NCBI GenBank assembly: GCA_937930495.1
Contig: CALGKL010000254.1
Location: 1 to 6,753 of the forward strand
Length of the DNA: 6,753 nucleotides
Source of the DNA: an uncultured Gloeocapsa sp.
Lineage (GTDB): Bacteria > Cyanobacteriota > Cyanobacteriia > Cyanobacteriales > Gloeocapsaceae
Direction of reading: 5' to 3'
The notes beneath the pieces were generated by a model, which worked only from the letters and a program-made list of their open reading frames with translations, made no database searches and had not been told where the DNA came from. The first letter of the stretch is position 1, and every line of letters begins with the position of its first letter. A program made the translations under genes and the position numbers. This document shows, one piece after another, positions 5,880-6,753 of the stretch.

Positions 5880-6740
5880 ATGAACCCCAAAAATTCAACT
5901 CTAGGTTTCATTCATTCTACCTATGCCTTGGGTGCGGTTGATGGTCCAGGGCTTCGTTTTCTAGTATTTTTACAAGGATGTACTTTAAGATGTTTATATT
6001 GTCATAATCCCGATAGTATAAAGCTGCCCAAAATAGACTCAAGCCAATTTAATTTTGCTAATAAAGATAAACTAAAAGGCTCTTGTTCACCTTTGACCGG
6101 GATAACTTATACTCAGTGTACTGCTAGGGATTTATTTGCTAAAATCAAAAGGTATAAAGGTTATTTAACTTCTCATCAAGGTGGGATTACTATTTCTGGT
6201 GGAGAACCTCTTTTACAAGCAGATTTTGTCACTGAACTTTTGCAATTATGTAAAGAAGAGGGGATTCACTCTGCCATAGATACTAGCGGCTTCCCTCCCT
6301 TGAGTCAAACTAAAAAAGCTTTAAAACTCGCGGATTTAATTTTAATGGATTTAAAAGCCATTGATGGGGAGCTCTATAGGAAAATAACCTCTGTTGATAT
6401 TCAACCAAGCTTAAATACGATTAATTTTTTGCAGGAAAATCAAATACCAACTTGGATTCGATTTGTGCTAGTTCCCAATCTTAATGATAGTGAAGAACAT
6501 TTAAACGAAATTGGCCTATTTTTAAAAAATCTTCATGAACAGCAAAAGTTTATTGAAAAATTTGAAGTTCTTCCCTTTCATCAAATAGGAGCTTTTAAAT
6601 GGGAGGAATTAGGAGAAAAGTATCTCTTAAAAGACTTCAGAGAAGCAAATGAAGAGGATGTTAAAAGATGCTATGAAATTGTTAATAAATACGTAAATTT
6701 GACGGAGTTGGCTTCTAGAGAGAACAACTCAATCAACTAA
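5880..6740 (+). CDS. pflA: Pyruvate formate-lyase 1-activating enzyme (radical SAM)
   Basis: PflA uses a [4Fe-4S] cluster and S-adenosylmethionine to abstract hydrogen from the PflB glycine, creating the active glycyl radical. The N-terminal FIHSTYALGAVDGPGLRFL is typical. The cluster-binding CxxxCxxC is GCTLRCLYCHNPD (Cys34, Cys38, Cys41). SAM-contacting segments follow: GGITISGGEPLL (101-112), DTSG (134-137), MDLKAI (156-161) and LVPNLND (197-203). The end motif LPFHQIGAFKWEELGEKYLL (231-250) matches the E. coli enzyme. At 286 residues it is about 40 longer than E. coli PflA. Part of this is an extra Lys/Ser-rich segment at about 46-80 holding Cys69 and Cys80; the rest is mostly at the C-terminus. 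No second pair of cluster motifs (CxxCxxCxxxC) is present, so it is not one of the ferredoxin-domain activases. It lies 63 bp downstream of pflB on the same strand and shares its AGR-rich arginine codons. The ATG has only a weak ribosome binding site, and no better start exists. Confidence 0.96.
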   Translation: MNPKNSTLGFIHSTYALGAVDGPGLRFLVFLQGCTLRCLYCHNPDSIKLPKIDSSQFNFANKDKLKGSCSPLTGITYTQCTARDLFAKIKRYKGYLTSHQGGITISGGEPLLQADFVTELLQLCKEEGIHSAIDTSGFPPLSQTKKALKLADLILMDLKAIDGELYRKITSVDIQPSLNTINFLQENQIPTWIRFVLVPNLNDSEEHLNEIGLFLKNLHEQQKFIEKFEVLPFHQIGAFKWEELGEKYLLKDFREANEEDVKRCYEIVNKYVNLTELASRENNSIN

Positions 6741-6753
6741 TCATGGTATCTTT

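Noticed and set aside
6743..6753. Possible start of a further gene (ATG at 6743, three bases after the pflA stop)
   Set aside because: Only three codons are visible before the window ends and there is no ribosome binding site, so no gene can be supported.

Overview
The window looks like chromosomal DNA of a low-GC cyanobacterium. Two perfect HIP1 octamers (GCGATCGC at 38-45 and 1454-1461) and several near matches point that way. So do the gene families: an SH3b-NlpC/P60 murein-peptide endopeptidase of the type known from Anabaena and Nostoc, a cyanobacterial-style stand-alone HicB-like protein, and a MurA with the usual cyanobacterial motifs. I would not name a genus.

Layout. Positions 1-798 (minus strand) hold the end of a leftward operon: an NlpC/P60 endopeptidase, then after a 9-bp gap the first 49 codons of a family 2 glycosyltransferase cut by the window edge. 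Only 11 bp away, a rightward pair begins: a class A beta-lactamase-like serine hydrolase (810-1751) followed with no gap by a small HicB-like protein (1752-1997). The HicB-like gene runs tail-to-tail into murA (minus strand, 1972-3270), with a 26-bp coding overlap. murA has a plausible extended -10 promoter and a perfect Shine-Dalgarno sequence. The latter is badly placed for the ATG but well placed for an in-frame ATT eleven codons upstream. The only long non-coding stretch (3271-3599) separates murA from the divergent anaerobic operon pflB (3600-5816) and pflA (5880-6740). These encode pyruvate formate-lyase and its radical-SAM activase, with an inverted repeat in the 63-bp gap between them.

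How the genes work together. The left half has a murein theme. MurA makes the first committed precursor, the NlpC/P60 enzyme cuts murein peptides, and the serine hydrolase belongs to the penicillin-recognising fold. Neither hydrolase shows an export signal, which fits cytoplasmic recycling better than wall hydrolysis, but this is inference. The right half is a complete two-gene fermentation module: PflA installs the glycyl radical on Gly713 of PflB, which then converts pyruvate and CoA to acetyl-CoA and formate under anoxia. The pfl genes differ from the left half in arginine codon choice and contain no HIP1 site, so they may have been acquired separately.

I see no phage, insertion sequence, CRISPR array, tRNA or rRNA, and no convincing new multi-gene system. 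The most interesting points are the possible ATT start of murA, the insertion in PflA, the pflB-pflA hairpin and the signal-less serine hydrolase without an obvious deacylation glutamate.
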